Origin: Bacteroidota bacterium
Lineage (GTDB): Bacteria; Bacteroidota; Bacteroidia; Chitinophagales; Chitinophagaceae
Length of the DNA: 43,237 bases
NCBI GenBank assembly: GCA_018268075.1
Contig: JAFDXH010000061.1
Span: 1 to 43,237 of the forward strand
Direction of reading: 5' to 3'
Every line of letters begins with the position of its first letter. Position 1 is the stretch's first letter. Made by a program: the position numbers and the translations under genes. Below the pieces are notes generated by a model that worked only from the letters and a program-made list of their open reading frames with translations, searched no databases and had not been told where the DNA came from. Positions 16,559-26,001 of the stretch are shown in pieces.

Positions 16559-18097
16559 TTAGTGTGTTTCTCCAATGAACTTGGCTACATTATCATGCAG
16601 CTCTTTCAATGCTTGCATATTTAAATATACCATGTGCCCAGATTTATAAATATTGTATGAAATATTATTCTGCAAAGCCTCAGGTATTGGCAGGTGGTGC
16701 ATTTCATATATCCCTTCAAAAAAAGGAGTGCCTAAATCATAATAGCTCATGTTCAATTGTACTTTTAGTTTGGGATTAAAAATCATTGCTCGTGCTAAGT
16801 CTGGCATCACATTGGCATACATTGCTTTTCTGAAACCTGAGCCCGGTACCAGGTGGCGAAAGTCCCATTGGCCTATTATATTATCACCAAAAGCATGGTA
16901 TTCCTGATCTTTTCCATAATTCAAAGTGGTGCGTAAATAGGTATTAAAAGCTCCGATAAATGCTGCTTCAAATGTAGCTCCGTGTGGGTCATAGTCTGGT
17001 GTTTTTGCTAATGGATCCATATCATAACCTCTAAAGCGGGTATCTAAGCGTCCTGTTACCTGGCCTTCATCTGCCAAGAGGGTTTTTTCCATTTGAGGGC
17101 CATTGATGCGCAAGTTTGCTTTGCGTATGTAGGCTTCTGGCAGGCCTGTGTAATTGTGCAGTTTGGTTACGATATTATTATATTCTGCTCCTTGCAGTAA
17201 AGAACCTTTTGCCAATGCTACAGCATATTCATTCAGGCTAAACTCTTCTACTTCTTTTACCAATGCCTCCAAGGTTATATTTTGATTGGCCAGCTTATGA
17301 TGATACCAAGCTGTGGCCGCACATGAGGGTAACGCCAATTCGTAACGCAGGTCATTTCCAGGATCCATATCAGCAGCATCGGACATATTATTATAGCTCA
17401 GCAATTGTGAAAGCAAGACTACTCCATTAAGATCCACCCCCTCATTCTCAAGAATGTTGGCTACTACAGCAGAACGAAATGTGCCATAGCTTTCACCAAA
17501 TAAATATTTGGGCGAGTTCCACCGATTAAAGGTGGAGAGAAAATTAGTAATGAAAGAGGAAAATGCCTTTGCATCTGGATCAATGCCATAAAAATCTTTT
17601 GGATCGCCTGCGCCTCCTTTGTCTTTAGTAACAATACGACTACCGCCTGTACCTGGCGCATCTATAAATACAAGGTCGCTGGCATCTAACAAACTATAAT
17701 CATTATTTACCGTTCTATAGGGCGCCATTGTTCTTGCAGTATCATTGGCATACACACGCTGTGGCCCCCATGCGCCTATGTGCAACCAGATAGTGGCGCT
17801 GCCCGGTCCGCCATTGTAAATAAAAGTAACCGGCCTTTTACTTGGATCACTTTCGCCCGACTTAAAGTAGGCTGTATAAAACATGCTGCAGGTAGCAGTG
17901 TCTTTAGTATTTTTCAAAATGAGTGTGCCTGCTACCGCCTCATAGTTAAGCTGTTTCCCTTCCACATTTACGGTGCCTCTTGTAATTGTTTTTTGAGGTT
18001 TTGTTAGCAAGGTGTCTTCATGTCTATTCTGCGCCATTGCTGGGCAGTTGAATAAAAATACCATTGCTGCAATAAATGCAATTGCTTTCGATTTCAT
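16559..18097 (-). CDS. Secreted serine carboxypeptidase-like protein (peptidase S10 family)
   Basis: The start is placed at ATG 18097-18095, because MKSKAIAFIAAMVFLFNCPA is a proper signal peptide; an upstream ATG at 18163 would add 22 basic, non-signal residues. The mature protein has the S10 oxyanion segment YNGGPGSATIW, the nucleophile elbow GESYG (Ser about 203 from the chosen start) and a C-terminal KSGHMVYLN with the catalytic His. S10 enzymes remove C-terminal residues from peptides, usually at acid pH. Bacteroidota copies are exported. It sits directly upstream of the M16 peptidase gene (65-base gap), so endo- and exo-peptidases are likely made together. Confidence 0.9.
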   Translation of the reverse strand: MKSKAIAFIAAMVFLFNCPAMAQNRHEDTLLTKPQKTITRGTVNVEGKQLNYEAVAGTLILKNTKDTATCSMFYTAYFKSGESDPSKRPVTFIYNGGPGSATIWLHIGAWGPQRVYANDTARTMAPYRTVNNDYSLLDASDLVFIDAPGTGGSRIVTKDKGGAGDPKDFYGIDPDAKAFSSFITNFLSTFNRWNSPKYLFGESYGTFRSAVVANILENEGVDLNGVVLLSQLLSYNNMSDAADMDPGNDLRYELALPSCAATAWYHHKLANQNITLEALVKEVEEFSLNEYAVALAKGSLLQGAEYNNIVTKLHNYTGLPEAYIRKANLRINGPQMEKTLLADEGQVTGRLDTRFRGYDMDPLAKTPDYDPHGATFEAAFIGAFNTYLRTTLNYGKDQEYHAFGDNIIGQWDFRHLVPGSGFRKAMYANVMPDLARAMIFNPKLKVQLNMSYYDLGTPFFEGIYEMHHLPIPEALQNNISYNIYKSGHMVYLNMQALKELHDNVAKFIGETH

Positions 18098-18576
18098 TTT
18101 GTATTTGTTTAATTTTTGATAATTATTTTTTTTACTATATCTATAAATATTCCACCTCTTCAAATAGCTTGCTGGTAAGAGCTTTATGCTATCTGTCTTG
18201 TTGCCATCAGGTGAGATGGCCGAGGTTTTGTCAATTTAGGTTAGCAAATACGTTTTTGAAGGTTTGCAAGTCTATTGCAGGTTTTTATAAAACAGTTTGA
18301 GCAATTCATAGTGTGTCTATTCTATATTGTCGCATACATCAGATTCACCTGCCTTTAATGCGCCTGACTTGTCAATGCCTCCCCTGATAGTGTGTAGTTG
18401 GAGGAAAGGCAAATTGAAATTTAGCTCTCATTTATATTCAGGATTAGTAATTAAATTTATTAATAATTTATGAGGAATCAGGGTTTAATTATTTGAGTGG
18501 CTAAAAAAGTATATTTCAAATTGTTGCCGATTGCTACCCAGCGCTAACCGGTGCAGCTATTTCTCTCCTGGCTTAT
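18098..18576. other. Intergenic region without a recognised gene
   Basis: About 480 bases between the S10 and D-aminoacylase-like genes. I see no RAYT, REP palindrome of the local families, tRNA or credible coding frame. It probably contains the promoter of the S10-M16 pair and the 3' end of the aminoacylase transcript, but no consensus box could be picked with confidence. Confidence 0.5.
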
Positions 18577-20244
18577 TTACATTTTTTTGTATCCAGGCCC
18601 TTTCAAAAATCGGCCTGCCATAGAGCCTGTATGTTCACCATTCTCTAACACCCGCGTTCCATTTACAAACACATCGCTCATTCCGGTAGCATACTGGTGA
18701 GGCTTACTGTATGTAGCGTGATCCTGTACCTTTGCCGGATCAAAAATTACAATGTCTGCATAGTTGCCCACTTTTAGTTCGCCACGCTTTTGTAGTTTTA
18801 AATGCGTGGCGGGAAGATTAGCAAGTTTATAAATAGCCTGTTGTAGTGTCATTAATTTTTCATCGCGGGAATATTTGCCAATCACTCTTGCGAAATTTCC
18901 GTAAGCACGCGGATGTGCATTTGATTTTAAAAAAACACCTTCGTTTGTGTAGGCTGCTTCGTCACTTCCAAAACTTACCCATGGCAATACAATTTCCTTT
19001 TTAATATTACTTTCATCCATCACAAAATAGGCTACGCCCACTCTTGTGCTATCTTGTATTATTATATCCATCGCCGTTTCTTCAGGCGAGGTGCCACGTA
19101 TCTTTGCCACTTCTGCCAATGTTTTGCCTGTAAATTTTTTCAGAGAATCCTGTTTGAAGGAAAGAAGCAGGATATTATCCGGTGTGCCTGATGAATAATA
19201 TTCATTTTCCCAATCTTTTGCAGAAGCATTCATGGCCTTTTTCATTTGTTTTCTTATAACAGGGTTTTGTAAACGCTCTCTTAATTTTCCAAAACCACCA
19301 TCTTGTAATGTAGGCGGAAAGCAGGATGTGAGGCCTGTGGCTGCTGCGGTATAGGTGTACATGTCAGCAGTAATATCAATGCCTTGTTTGCGGGCATTCT
19401 CTACCATTTGTATTACGGTGTCCATCTTGCCCCAGTTGTCTTTACCGGATGCTTTTAAATGGCAGATCTCTACAGGAATATTGGCCTCCTTTGCGATAGT
19501 TATGATTTCATTGATGGCTTGTATTAACTGATTGCCTTCGCTGCGGATATGACTGTCATAAGTGCCGCCATATTTTGATGCTTCTTTCGCAAGCGCTATT
19601 AGTTCATCCGTCTTTGCAAAAACATCTACAGGATACTGTAGTGCACAGGTAACACCCAATGCACCTTCACGCATTGCGCTATCTACCAAAATTTTCATGC
19701 TGTCTAATTGTTGGGCAGTGGGTGCCTTATCATCTTCTCCAATTACATATTGCCTTATGGTGCCCGTACCTACAAACGAAGCAATGTTACATGAGATGCC
19801 TTTGTGCTCCAGCGTATTCATGTATTCGCCTAATGTATTCCAGGTTACAGGGTATTTGATATCACTCTGGCTTTTTTGAAGTTGATCTTTCATAATCGCA
19901 TTCAAAGGGCCCATGCTGGATTCTGTGAATATCTCCGTAGTTACTCCCTGCCTGATATCGCTTTGCGCCCTGCCATCCTGAAATAGGGATTCTTCTGAAT
20001 GGCCCATCATGTTGATGAAGCCCGGCGCTACGGCTTTGCCACCGGCATCAATCTCATTTTTTGCAGAAGCATTTTTTAGGTCGCCAATAAATGCGATGGT
20101 GTCTGCATTGATTGCAATATCTCCTTTAAAAGGCGCGCCACCATTGCCATCATAGATCATTCCATTGCGGATAATGGTATCATATTTAGGCTGCTGGCTG
20201 CATCCGCAAACCACAATAATTAAAAAGAATAATAAGTATTTCAT
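18577..20244 (-). CDS. D-aminoacylase-like amidohydrolase, lipoprotein
   Basis: This 555-residue protein begins with a lipoprotein signal (hydrophobic run, then VVCGC with Cys15). The body is an N-acyl-D-amino-acid deacylase-type amidohydrolase: IIRNGMIYDGNGGAPF, AGGKAVAPGFIN, SDIRQGVTTE, YDSHIRSEGN, CHLKASGKDNWGK, SFGSDEAAYTNEG and the C-terminal GNYADIVIFDP. The usual first metal motif HTHD after PGF is replaced by NMMGHSEE, and the zinc Cys in the GNCG position is replaced by TESS. The later His residues (SHIRSEG, CHLKASG) and the catalytic Asp (GSD) remain. This looks like a recurring variant rather than decay, perhaps using one metal. I infer hydrolysis of N-acylated or D-residue-containing amino acids in the periplasm. 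Confidence 0.87.
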   Translation of the reverse strand: MKYLLFFLIIVVCGCSQQPKYDTIIRNGMIYDGNGGAPFKGDIAINADTIAFIGDLKNASAKNEIDAGGKAVAPGFINMMGHSEESLFQDGRAQSDIRQGVTTEIFTESSMGPLNAIMKDQLQKSQSDIKYPVTWNTLGEYMNTLEHKGISCNIASFVGTGTIRQYVIGEDDKAPTAQQLDSMKILVDSAMREGALGVTCALQYPVDVFAKTDELIALAKEASKYGGTYDSHIRSEGNQLIQAINEIITIAKEANIPVEICHLKASGKDNWGKMDTVIQMVENARKQGIDITADMYTYTAAATGLTSCFPPTLQDGGFGKLRERLQNPVIRKQMKKAMNASAKDWENEYYSSGTPDNILLLSFKQDSLKKFTGKTLAEVAKIRGTSPEETAMDIIIQDSTRVGVAYFVMDESNIKKEIVLPWVSFGSDEAAYTNEGVFLKSNAHPRAYGNFARVIGKYSRDEKLMTLQQAIYKLANLPATHLKLQKRGELKVGNYADIVIFDPAKVQDHATYSKPHQYATGMSDVFVNGTRVLENGEHTGSMAGRFLKGPGYKKM

Positions 20245-20335
20245 TTTGCTTTATTTGTAGGTTTAAAAATTTGTTCATTTTGATTATAAATTTTTCTTTT
20301 TGGTAAAATCGGAATGATGACATGTTTTCTATTTC

Positions 20336-20476
20336 TCATTTCTTTATCACAAAATATATCATACTCGCCACAGCAATAAATATACTTGTTGACAAAATTT
20401 CTTTATTTCTTAATCCGGCCTGTGCCCCAATAATAGCCACTATCCTTCTCAAAGTAGCAAGCAATCTAAGTGGCAT
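20336..20476 (-). CDS. Possible small membrane peptide (46 residues)
   Basis: In the 289-base gap between the aminoacylase and the alpha/beta hydrolase, ATG 20476-20474 opens a 46-codon frame ending in TGA at 20338-20336. It has a basic N-terminus (MPLRLLATLRRIVAIIG), a charged middle (RNKE) and one C-terminal hydrophobic segment (TSIFIAVASMIYFVI) followed by KK. That is a plausible tail-anchored small protein. No ribosome site is evident and I recognise no family. Chance is a real alternative. Confidence 0.28.
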   Translation of the reverse strand: MPLRLLATLRRIVAIIGAQAGLRNKEILSTSIFIAVASMIYFVIKK

Positions 20477-20533
20477 CTATATTTTTTCACTTCAACAACT
20501 TGTTTGTTATTTTTAAATTTAATCGTGGTTTAC

Positions 20534-21400
20534 CTAATTTAAGCGATCTATTCCTTCAATTTTTCTGTATGGATTTTTAAAAAAATCTTTCACTGTTGTA
20601 TTGAAAATGTCTCTATATACAACCGGTGTTGAGTGGCCACTGTTAGGCAAAATCCACAAATACGATCTCGGAATGGATTCGGCAATAAGCATGGTGTGTT
20701 TTGTACGAATTACATCATGATCGCCACCAATCACCAACGTTGGGCATTGAATGGTGTGTAATTGTTCTGTGCTGATGTGTGGTGCATAGGATAATAAATG
20801 AAACAGTTTGCGTTGCGTATTTACTTCCGGTGTTATTGGTAATTTGTCAATAGAATCGCAAAGCGATTTTGACCAGTCACGAATCCACGGATCTACAGCC
20901 GAAGTATCGGGCTGAAGGTTAGCGCCGGTTACGGCTAATTTTTTTACTTTATCGGGATGGCGAATCGCCAGTAATAAACCATTGATACCGCCATCGCTCC
21001 ATCCGATTACATAACATGAATCCAGATGCAAATGATTGAGCAATCCATTGAGGTCATCGGCCATCATTTCATAACTTAAAGAGTCGCCGTTGTCAATTGA
21101 TTTTCCTTGCGCCCGGCTATCAGCTATAATTACTTTATATTTTTTTGAAAAAAAAGGAATTTGATTGGCCATGGATAAGATAGAGCCACCATTGCCATGA
21201 ATTAACAACAGTGGTTCACCTGCGCCATAAGTTTCATAATACATTTTAAAGCCACGGTTGTCAAAATATTTCCCGGCTTTGCTGTTGCTACCATAAACTA
21301 TTTTTTGAGTGGAAGCTTTGGAAGCCTGTGCATTTGTGCTTGTTACAAAAATGATGGCAACAATGCTGAATAAAAGTTTTTTACAATTTTTCATACTCAT
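20534..21400 (-). CDS. Secreted alpha/beta hydrolase
   Basis: This 288-residue protein has a signal peptide (about residues 8-25, ending STNAQ). The fold is marked by LLLIHGNGG (oxyanion), ADSRAQGKS, the nucleophile elbow GWSDGG with Ser135, the acid in VIGGDHD and the catalytic His in NSGHSTP. Close family members include proline iminopeptidase-like and lactonase-like esterases, so either peptide or ester bonds are possible substrates. It starts 4 bases after the stop of the YfcC-type carrier and is part of that operon, favouring a role in processing the carrier's substrate. The start could equally be the Met two codons later. Confidence 0.87.
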   Translation of the reverse strand: MSMKNCKKLLFSIVAIIFVTSTNAQASKASTQKIVYGSNSKAGKYFDNRGFKMYYETYGAGEPLLLIHGNGGSILSMANQIPFFSKKYKVIIADSRAQGKSIDNGDSLSYEMMADDLNGLLNHLHLDSCYVIGWSDGGINGLLLAIRHPDKVKKLAVTGANLQPDTSAVDPWIRDWSKSLCDSIDKLPITPEVNTQRKLFHLLSYAPHISTEQLHTIQCPTLVIGGDHDVIRTKHTMLIAESIPRSYLWILPNSGHSTPVVYRDIFNTTVKDFFKNPYRKIEGIDRLN

Positions 21401-21404
21401 TATT

Positions 21405-22916
21405 TTATTTAAAATTAATTCCGATTATCAAAAACAAAGCGCCTAAAACAAGTAATGCAATAATCATTGGTGTTATAAATTTCATCCATGCCTTGTAGCT
21501 TATTTTTACCATCAGCAGGGCAGGAAATACAGACCCCGTTGGTGAAATAAGAAACATGGTACCGATACCAAACAGATAAGCATTTACGATTTCCCTTCCA
21601 GGAATATTTACAATAATAGCGAGTGCACCGATGATAGGCATGGTAAGTACTGCCATCCCCGAAGACGAACTTACAGGTATAGCAAAAAAGAAATAGAAGA
21701 CCATTACCATTACAATAAAAACGACTGCCGGAAAATGCTGCACTACATTGGATGCATAAAAAAGAATAGAATCTGCTATGAGTCCGTCGTTCAATACAAT
21801 GGTTACACCTCGTGCCAGGCCTATGATCAAAGCCACTGCCAATAAGCCTTCTGCCCCTTTTAAAAATTCAGCTACAAACTCTTTTTCACTCATTCGGTCT
21901 AAGAATCCAATGAGGATGGTGGAGCCAAAAAACAAGGCAGCCATTTCTGTTGTCCACCAGTTAAAGAAAACAATCCCCACAATCATGGTAGTAAATGTGA
22001 GTACAAATATGAGTATCATTAATCTTGTTTTAATATTCAATTTCATTCTTTCACCTTCCGGATGTACTTCAATTTCAAATGGTGATTGGGTGATTCCATC
22101 TATTTGATAAACAAGAGAAGCGGTACGGTCTTTTTTTACTTTAGCCGCATACCTGAGTATATACCATGCCAGCATAGAAGTAGAGATTACAAAAAATAAA
22201 AGCCTGCCATAAAGCCCGTCAATCCAGTTAATCCCTGCCGCATTAGACGCAATGATGGTAGAAAAAGGATTGGTAAAACTGGCAATATAGCCCACACCTG
22301 CTCCGCCAAATACAATAGCCAAAGGCACCATTGCATCATAATCTTCTGCCATAAAAAGCGGCACCAATACCGGATAAAATACAATGGACTCTACATCCAT
22401 ACCATAAGAGCCGCCTAAAAATGAAAACACAAAAACCAAAATAACAATCAACATTCTTTCTTTGCCCTTCATCTGTTGTGCTAAATATTTTACACCTTTG
22501 AACATGGCGCCCGTTTTATTAAAAACAGCCATAAAGCCTCCAATAAATAATACAAACAGGGCTACATCTATACTATCTATAATCCCCTTTACCGGCGCTT
22601 CCAGCATGGCAATAAATCCTTGTGGATTTGATTTTTGTTTTACATAAGTGCCGGGTACAGATATTGGTTTACGTATATCACCATTACTGAATTTTTGTAA
22701 TGAAATTTTAATGCCGAGGCTGTCTAATGTGTGTTGCGTAAAAGGCAAAGACACGGAACCTGCATTAGATGTAACTACGAAGGCATGATTATTTTCTACC
22801 GATAGCTTACTGTATTGCCCCGATGGAAGAAGCCATGTACTGATAGCTGCCAGTACAATAACGATCATTATCAGCGTAAGTGCGTTAGGAAGGTTTTTTG
22901 GTTTTTTAATTTTCAT
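21405..22916 (-). CDS. YfcC-family (DcuC/AbgT-like) membrane carrier
   Basis: This 503-residue protein has about 12 hydrophobic segments and the features of the YfcC family: N-terminal NALTLIMIVIVLAAISTWLLP, the LPSGQY motif, a periplasmic loop of about 85 residues, then FIGGFMAVFNKTGA, FSFLGGSYGMDVESI and ASFTNPFSTIIASNAAGI. Homologues belong to the ion-transporter superfamily and are thought to take up dicarboxylates, amino acids or peptides; the substrate is usually unassigned. It stands in a tight run with the MHS-type transporter (57-base gap upstream) and the alpha/beta hydrolase (4-base gap downstream). In the context of peptidases and a dipeptidase I infer uptake of short peptides or amino acids. 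Confidence 0.87.
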   Translation of the reverse strand: MKIKKPKNLPNALTLIMIVIVLAAISTWLLPSGQYSKLSVENNHAFVVTSNAGSVSLPFTQHTLDSLGIKISLQKFSNGDIRKPISVPGTYVKQKSNPQGFIAMLEAPVKGIIDSIDVALFVLFIGGFMAVFNKTGAMFKGVKYLAQQMKGKERMLIVILVFVFSFLGGSYGMDVESIVFYPVLVPLFMAEDYDAMVPLAIVFGGAGVGYIASFTNPFSTIIASNAAGINWIDGLYGRLLFFVISTSMLAWYILRYAAKVKKDRTASLVYQIDGITQSPFEIEVHPEGERMKLNIKTRLMILIFVLTFTTMIVGIVFFNWWTTEMAALFFGSTILIGFLDRMSEKEFVAEFLKGAEGLLAVALIIGLARGVTIVLNDGLIADSILFYASNVVQHFPAVVFIVMVMVFYFFFAIPVSSSSGMAVLTMPIIGALAIIVNIPGREIVNAYLFGIGTMFLISPTGSVFPALLMVKISYKAWMKFITPMIIALLVLGALFLIIGINFK

Positions 22917-22973
22917 TTTATGTTTTGGTTATCTGCTATCTTATAAAAAAATATTTTAATCACCTCATGGCTC

Positions 22974-24755
22974 TTATTCTTCATCAATAGTGTTGGCGGC
23001 AAGAACCTTGCTATCATATTCTCCCTGCAGGCAATATTTGCCAAAAATAAATAATCCCAATACTACTACAGGTGTGATAATGAATAGCATAATATTTGCA
23101 AAAACGATATCTTCTGTATTTCCTGACATTATTTTGGGAATTCCCAGTTCAAAAATATTGAACCAGGCTACAACCAGTCCCAGGGCTATCCATACAATAC
23201 CCGTCCATTTTTTTATTTGATCTCTTATTGAAGTAGTTGTATTTTCTGTTATGGCATTCTTGCTTTTCTCTTTTAGATATATAAGCCCAATTAAAAGGCT
23301 GATGCTCATCATCACCATAGGATAGGTAGTGCCTGCCAAATAATAGGCCGGTCTATGAGCTTCACTTGCCTTTTCTACAAAGTAACTTGCCAAATAAGGT
23401 GACATGCCACCTATAATACCATAGCCTAAATGATAAGGCAAAGAAAGTGATGTGTATCTTATTCTTAGCGGAAACATTGCTACCAAATAAGCGGCAAGGG
23501 GTGCATAAGAAACAGTAAATATAAACTCCAACAAAAAGGTAAGAAAAATTAATTCCCACTTATCTGTATTGTTGAGGGTTATTGTTTTGGTTAATTCTGT
23601 TCTTCGTTTGTTCGTAATTGTTAGTTGATTGCTTACTTCCGTTAAAATGGTGCCATCTGTAAAATAGTGATTAGTAGTGGTAGTGAATAAATTACTGTCC
23701 TCAGGTTGCAGTTGGATATTTGTTTTTAACGCAGTTGTAATTTCAATTTTATTGTGCAGATCTACTACCTGATACATAGCTGAGAATATTGGCCTGCATC
23801 CAATTAGGCCCAGTAGCAGACCGGTTAATAAAATATACTTACGGCCGATCTTGTCACTTAGCCAACCAAAGAAAAAGAAAAAGGGAATCCCTAAAAGTAT
23901 CCCAATAATGATGATGGTATTCGCCTGCCCGTAATCTACATTTAGTATTTTAAGGATAAAACTTTGTGCGTAGAATCCAATCCAGGCAATAGTTCCGCCA
24001 CCAAGTGTAAGCGCAAAAAATGCGAGCAAAACCATTTTTAGATTTTCTTTTCTGGTAAGAGACTCTTTAAGTGGATTGGAAGATGTTTTGCCTTCGGCTT
24101 TAGCTTTGGCAAAGAGTGGTGATTCGGTCATTTTTCTTCTGATATAAATAGAGATCGCCACAAGGAATGCAGAAAGTAAAAACGGTAAGCGCCACCCCCA
24201 ATTGATCCATGAAGTAGAAGGCATCGCGTTTTTTACAACTAAAACAACTGTAACAGAAAGTATAAATGCCATCCCAGTTGTTGACTGAATCCACGATGTA
24301 TATAAGCCTCGTTTATTTTCCGGTGCTTGCTCTGCAATATAGGTTGCTGCACCACCATATTCACCGCCTATTGCCAACCCTTGCAATAATCTTAAAAAAA
24401 GAACGATCAATGGGGCAAAAAAACCAATTGAGCTGTAATTGGGTACCAAGCCTATTCCAATAGTAGAGCCACCCATCAATATCAGTGTAATCATAAAGGT
24501 ATATTTGCGGCCAACCATGTCACCCATTTTTCCAAAAACAAGGGCGCCAAATGGACGTACAATAAAGCCCGCTGAGAAGGTGGCAAGAGTAGCAAGAAAT
24601 GCAGCAGCCGGATTTTCCTTAGGAAAAAACTCTGTAGAAATAATCGTAGCCAAACTTCCGAAAATAAAAAAATCATACCATTCGATGAGGGTGCCCACAG
24701 AAGAAGCTGTTATGATTGGAATTAAATTTTTTCTGGAAGTTTTAACCGGATTCAT
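22974..24755 (-). CDS. MHS-family MFS symporter with large extra loop
   Basis: This 593-residue member of the metabolite:H+ symporter branch of the MFS shows the signatures EWYDFFIFG (25-33), GKMGDMVGRKY (75-85), RLLQGLAIGGEYGGAATYIAE and GWRLPFLLS. Usual family length is about 430-450. The excess is mainly a hydrophilic insertion at about residues 330-400, between membrane segments of the second half, rich in Thr and Asn and probably periplasmic. Relatives carry proline/betaine, dicarboxylates or shikimate. It starts 16 bases after the dipeptidase stop, so it belongs to the dipeptidase-carrier operon. I infer import of a product of that peptidase; the exact substrate cannot be read. Confidence 0.88.
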   Translation of the reverse strand: MNPVKTSRKNLIPIITASSVGTLIEWYDFFIFGSLATIISTEFFPKENPAAAFLATLATFSAGFIVRPFGALVFGKMGDMVGRKYTFMITLILMGGSTIGIGLVPNYSSIGFFAPLIVLFLRLLQGLAIGGEYGGAATYIAEQAPENKRGLYTSWIQSTTGMAFILSVTVVLVVKNAMPSTSWINWGWRLPFLLSAFLVAISIYIRRKMTESPLFAKAKAEGKTSSNPLKESLTRKENLKMVLLAFFALTLGGGTIAWIGFYAQSFILKILNVDYGQANTIIIIGILLGIPFFFFFGWLSDKIGRKYILLTGLLLGLIGCRPIFSAMYQVVDLHNKIEITTALKTNIQLQPEDSNLFTTTTNHYFTDGTILTEVSNQLTITNKRRTELTKTITLNNTDKWELIFLTFLLEFIFTVSYAPLAAYLVAMFPLRIRYTSLSLPYHLGYGIIGGMSPYLASYFVEKASEAHRPAYYLAGTTYPMVMMSISLLIGLIYLKEKSKNAITENTTTSIRDQIKKWTGIVWIALGLVVAWFNIFELGIPKIMSGNTEDIVFANIMLFIITPVVVLGLFIFGKYCLQGEYDSKVLAANTIDEE

Positions 24756-24771
24756 TTTTTTAATCTAAATT

Positions 24772-25971
24772 TTATAAATGTTTTTCATTTGCTTTTAAAA
24801 CCCTCAAGAAATTTCCACCCAGAATTTTATCAATATCTTTTTCATTGTAGCCGCGTTCTACCAAAGCTTTTGTAATCAATGGATAATCGGTAACATCATC
24901 TAACTGCTGAGGTGTGAGATTAGTGCCATCAAAGTCGGATCCCAGGCCAACATAGTCAACACCTACTAATTTTACGACATAATCAATATGATCAATAACC
25001 ATGGACAAGGGTGGGCGCATGCTGTTAGCTTCTGTGGCATACTTTTGATATAAATAATTCAATGCATAAAAATCAGCCATGCCGGCTTTCATAAGAGAAT
25101 CATTTTCTGCCGCATGCTCTTGTAAAAATGCCGCTTCTTTTTTATCAAAAGTGCTGTCAATAAAACCGGGATTAAAATTAATTTGTATGACACCACCATT
25201 TTTAGCGATGGCTTTTATCTGGTCATCTTTTAAATTGCGCCGATGATGAACCAGCGTGTAAACGGAACTGTGTGAGGCAATGATTGGTTTGGTCGAATAT
25301 TTTATCACATCCCAAAAGGTTTGATCACCTACATGACTTACATCTACTAACATTCCCAGCTGATTCATTTTTTGAACTACTTGTTTTCCAAAATCGGTCA
25401 ATCCTTTTTTACCTTCTGAATTCAGCCCCTTTCCAATAACAGGGTTGGGGTTGGTTTCATCAGCCGCACTTGTAGCCCAATCAGGTGAAATATTATGCGT
25501 TAAAGTAAGATACCTTACTCCACGATTGTACATTGCTTCTAATTTATTTAAATCATTTTCTATCATGTGTCCGCCTTCTACACCAAACATGGCGGCAATT
25601 TTATGTTGCTTTACTGATTTCATTAATTGTGCATAGTTGGCAACCTTTATGATTTTATCCGGATTGCGTGCAGCAACCGCATCCAGTGTATCCATTTCCC
25701 TGTTGGCATATCCATAAGGATTCTTTGCATCACCATCACAAAAAACAGAAAATAGCTGAACATCCAATCCGCCTTTTTTCCATCGGGCAAGATCGCTAAG
25801 GGTTTTCCCTGAAAGATCCTGGTCTATAACGATGCCGGGCAGGTCTGCGGTTTTCATCAGGATATCATTGTGGGTATCTACCACAAGGGCATTATCGTGG
25901 ATTTTTTTGTAGGATTGCGCCTGTGTCTGTTGTACAGAGAAGATGCAGAGAAGAAAGAATATTTGTTTCAT
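24772..25971 (-). CDS. Exported membrane-type dipeptidase (peptidase M19, renal dipeptidase family)
   Basis: The start is set at ATG 25971-25969 because MKQIFFLLCIFSVQQTQAQ is a complete signal peptide; a start at 26001 would add ten basic residues. The 399-residue protein carries the binuclear zinc site of M19: H34-N-D36 (VDTHNDI), bridging E132 (FGVEGGHMI), H213 (VDVSHVG) and H234 (IIASHSS), and the downstream GLGSDFDGT. LTLTHN and NLKDD are further family marks. M19 enzymes cleave dipeptides with little preference for C-terminal L- or D-residues, and some open beta-lactams. The gene begins 30 bases after the small membrane protein and leads into the two transporters. Confidence 0.93.
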   Translation of the reverse strand: MKQIFFLLCIFSVQQTQAQSYKKIHDNALVVDTHNDILMKTADLPGIVIDQDLSGKTLSDLARWKKGGLDVQLFSVFCDGDAKNPYGYANREMDTLDAVAARNPDKIIKVANYAQLMKSVKQHKIAAMFGVEGGHMIENDLNKLEAMYNRGVRYLTLTHNISPDWATSAADETNPNPVIGKGLNSEGKKGLTDFGKQVVQKMNQLGMLVDVSHVGDQTFWDVIKYSTKPIIASHSSVYTLVHHRRNLKDDQIKAIAKNGGVIQINFNPGFIDSTFDKKEAAFLQEHAAENDSLMKAGMADFYALNYLYQKYATEANSMRPPLSMVIDHIDYVVKLVGVDYVGLGSDFDGTNLTPQQLDDVTDYPLITKALVERGYNEKDIDKILGGNFLRVLKANEKHL

Positions 25972-26001
25972 ATTTTTTTGTTTTCTTATTTTAAACAACA
26001 A

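Noticed and set aside
18219-18290. tRNA-like start (GGTGAGATGGCCGAGG)
   Set aside because: The first bases resemble a Ser/Leu tRNA D-arm, but no anticodon arm, T-loop GGTTCGAATCC or acceptor pairing follows.
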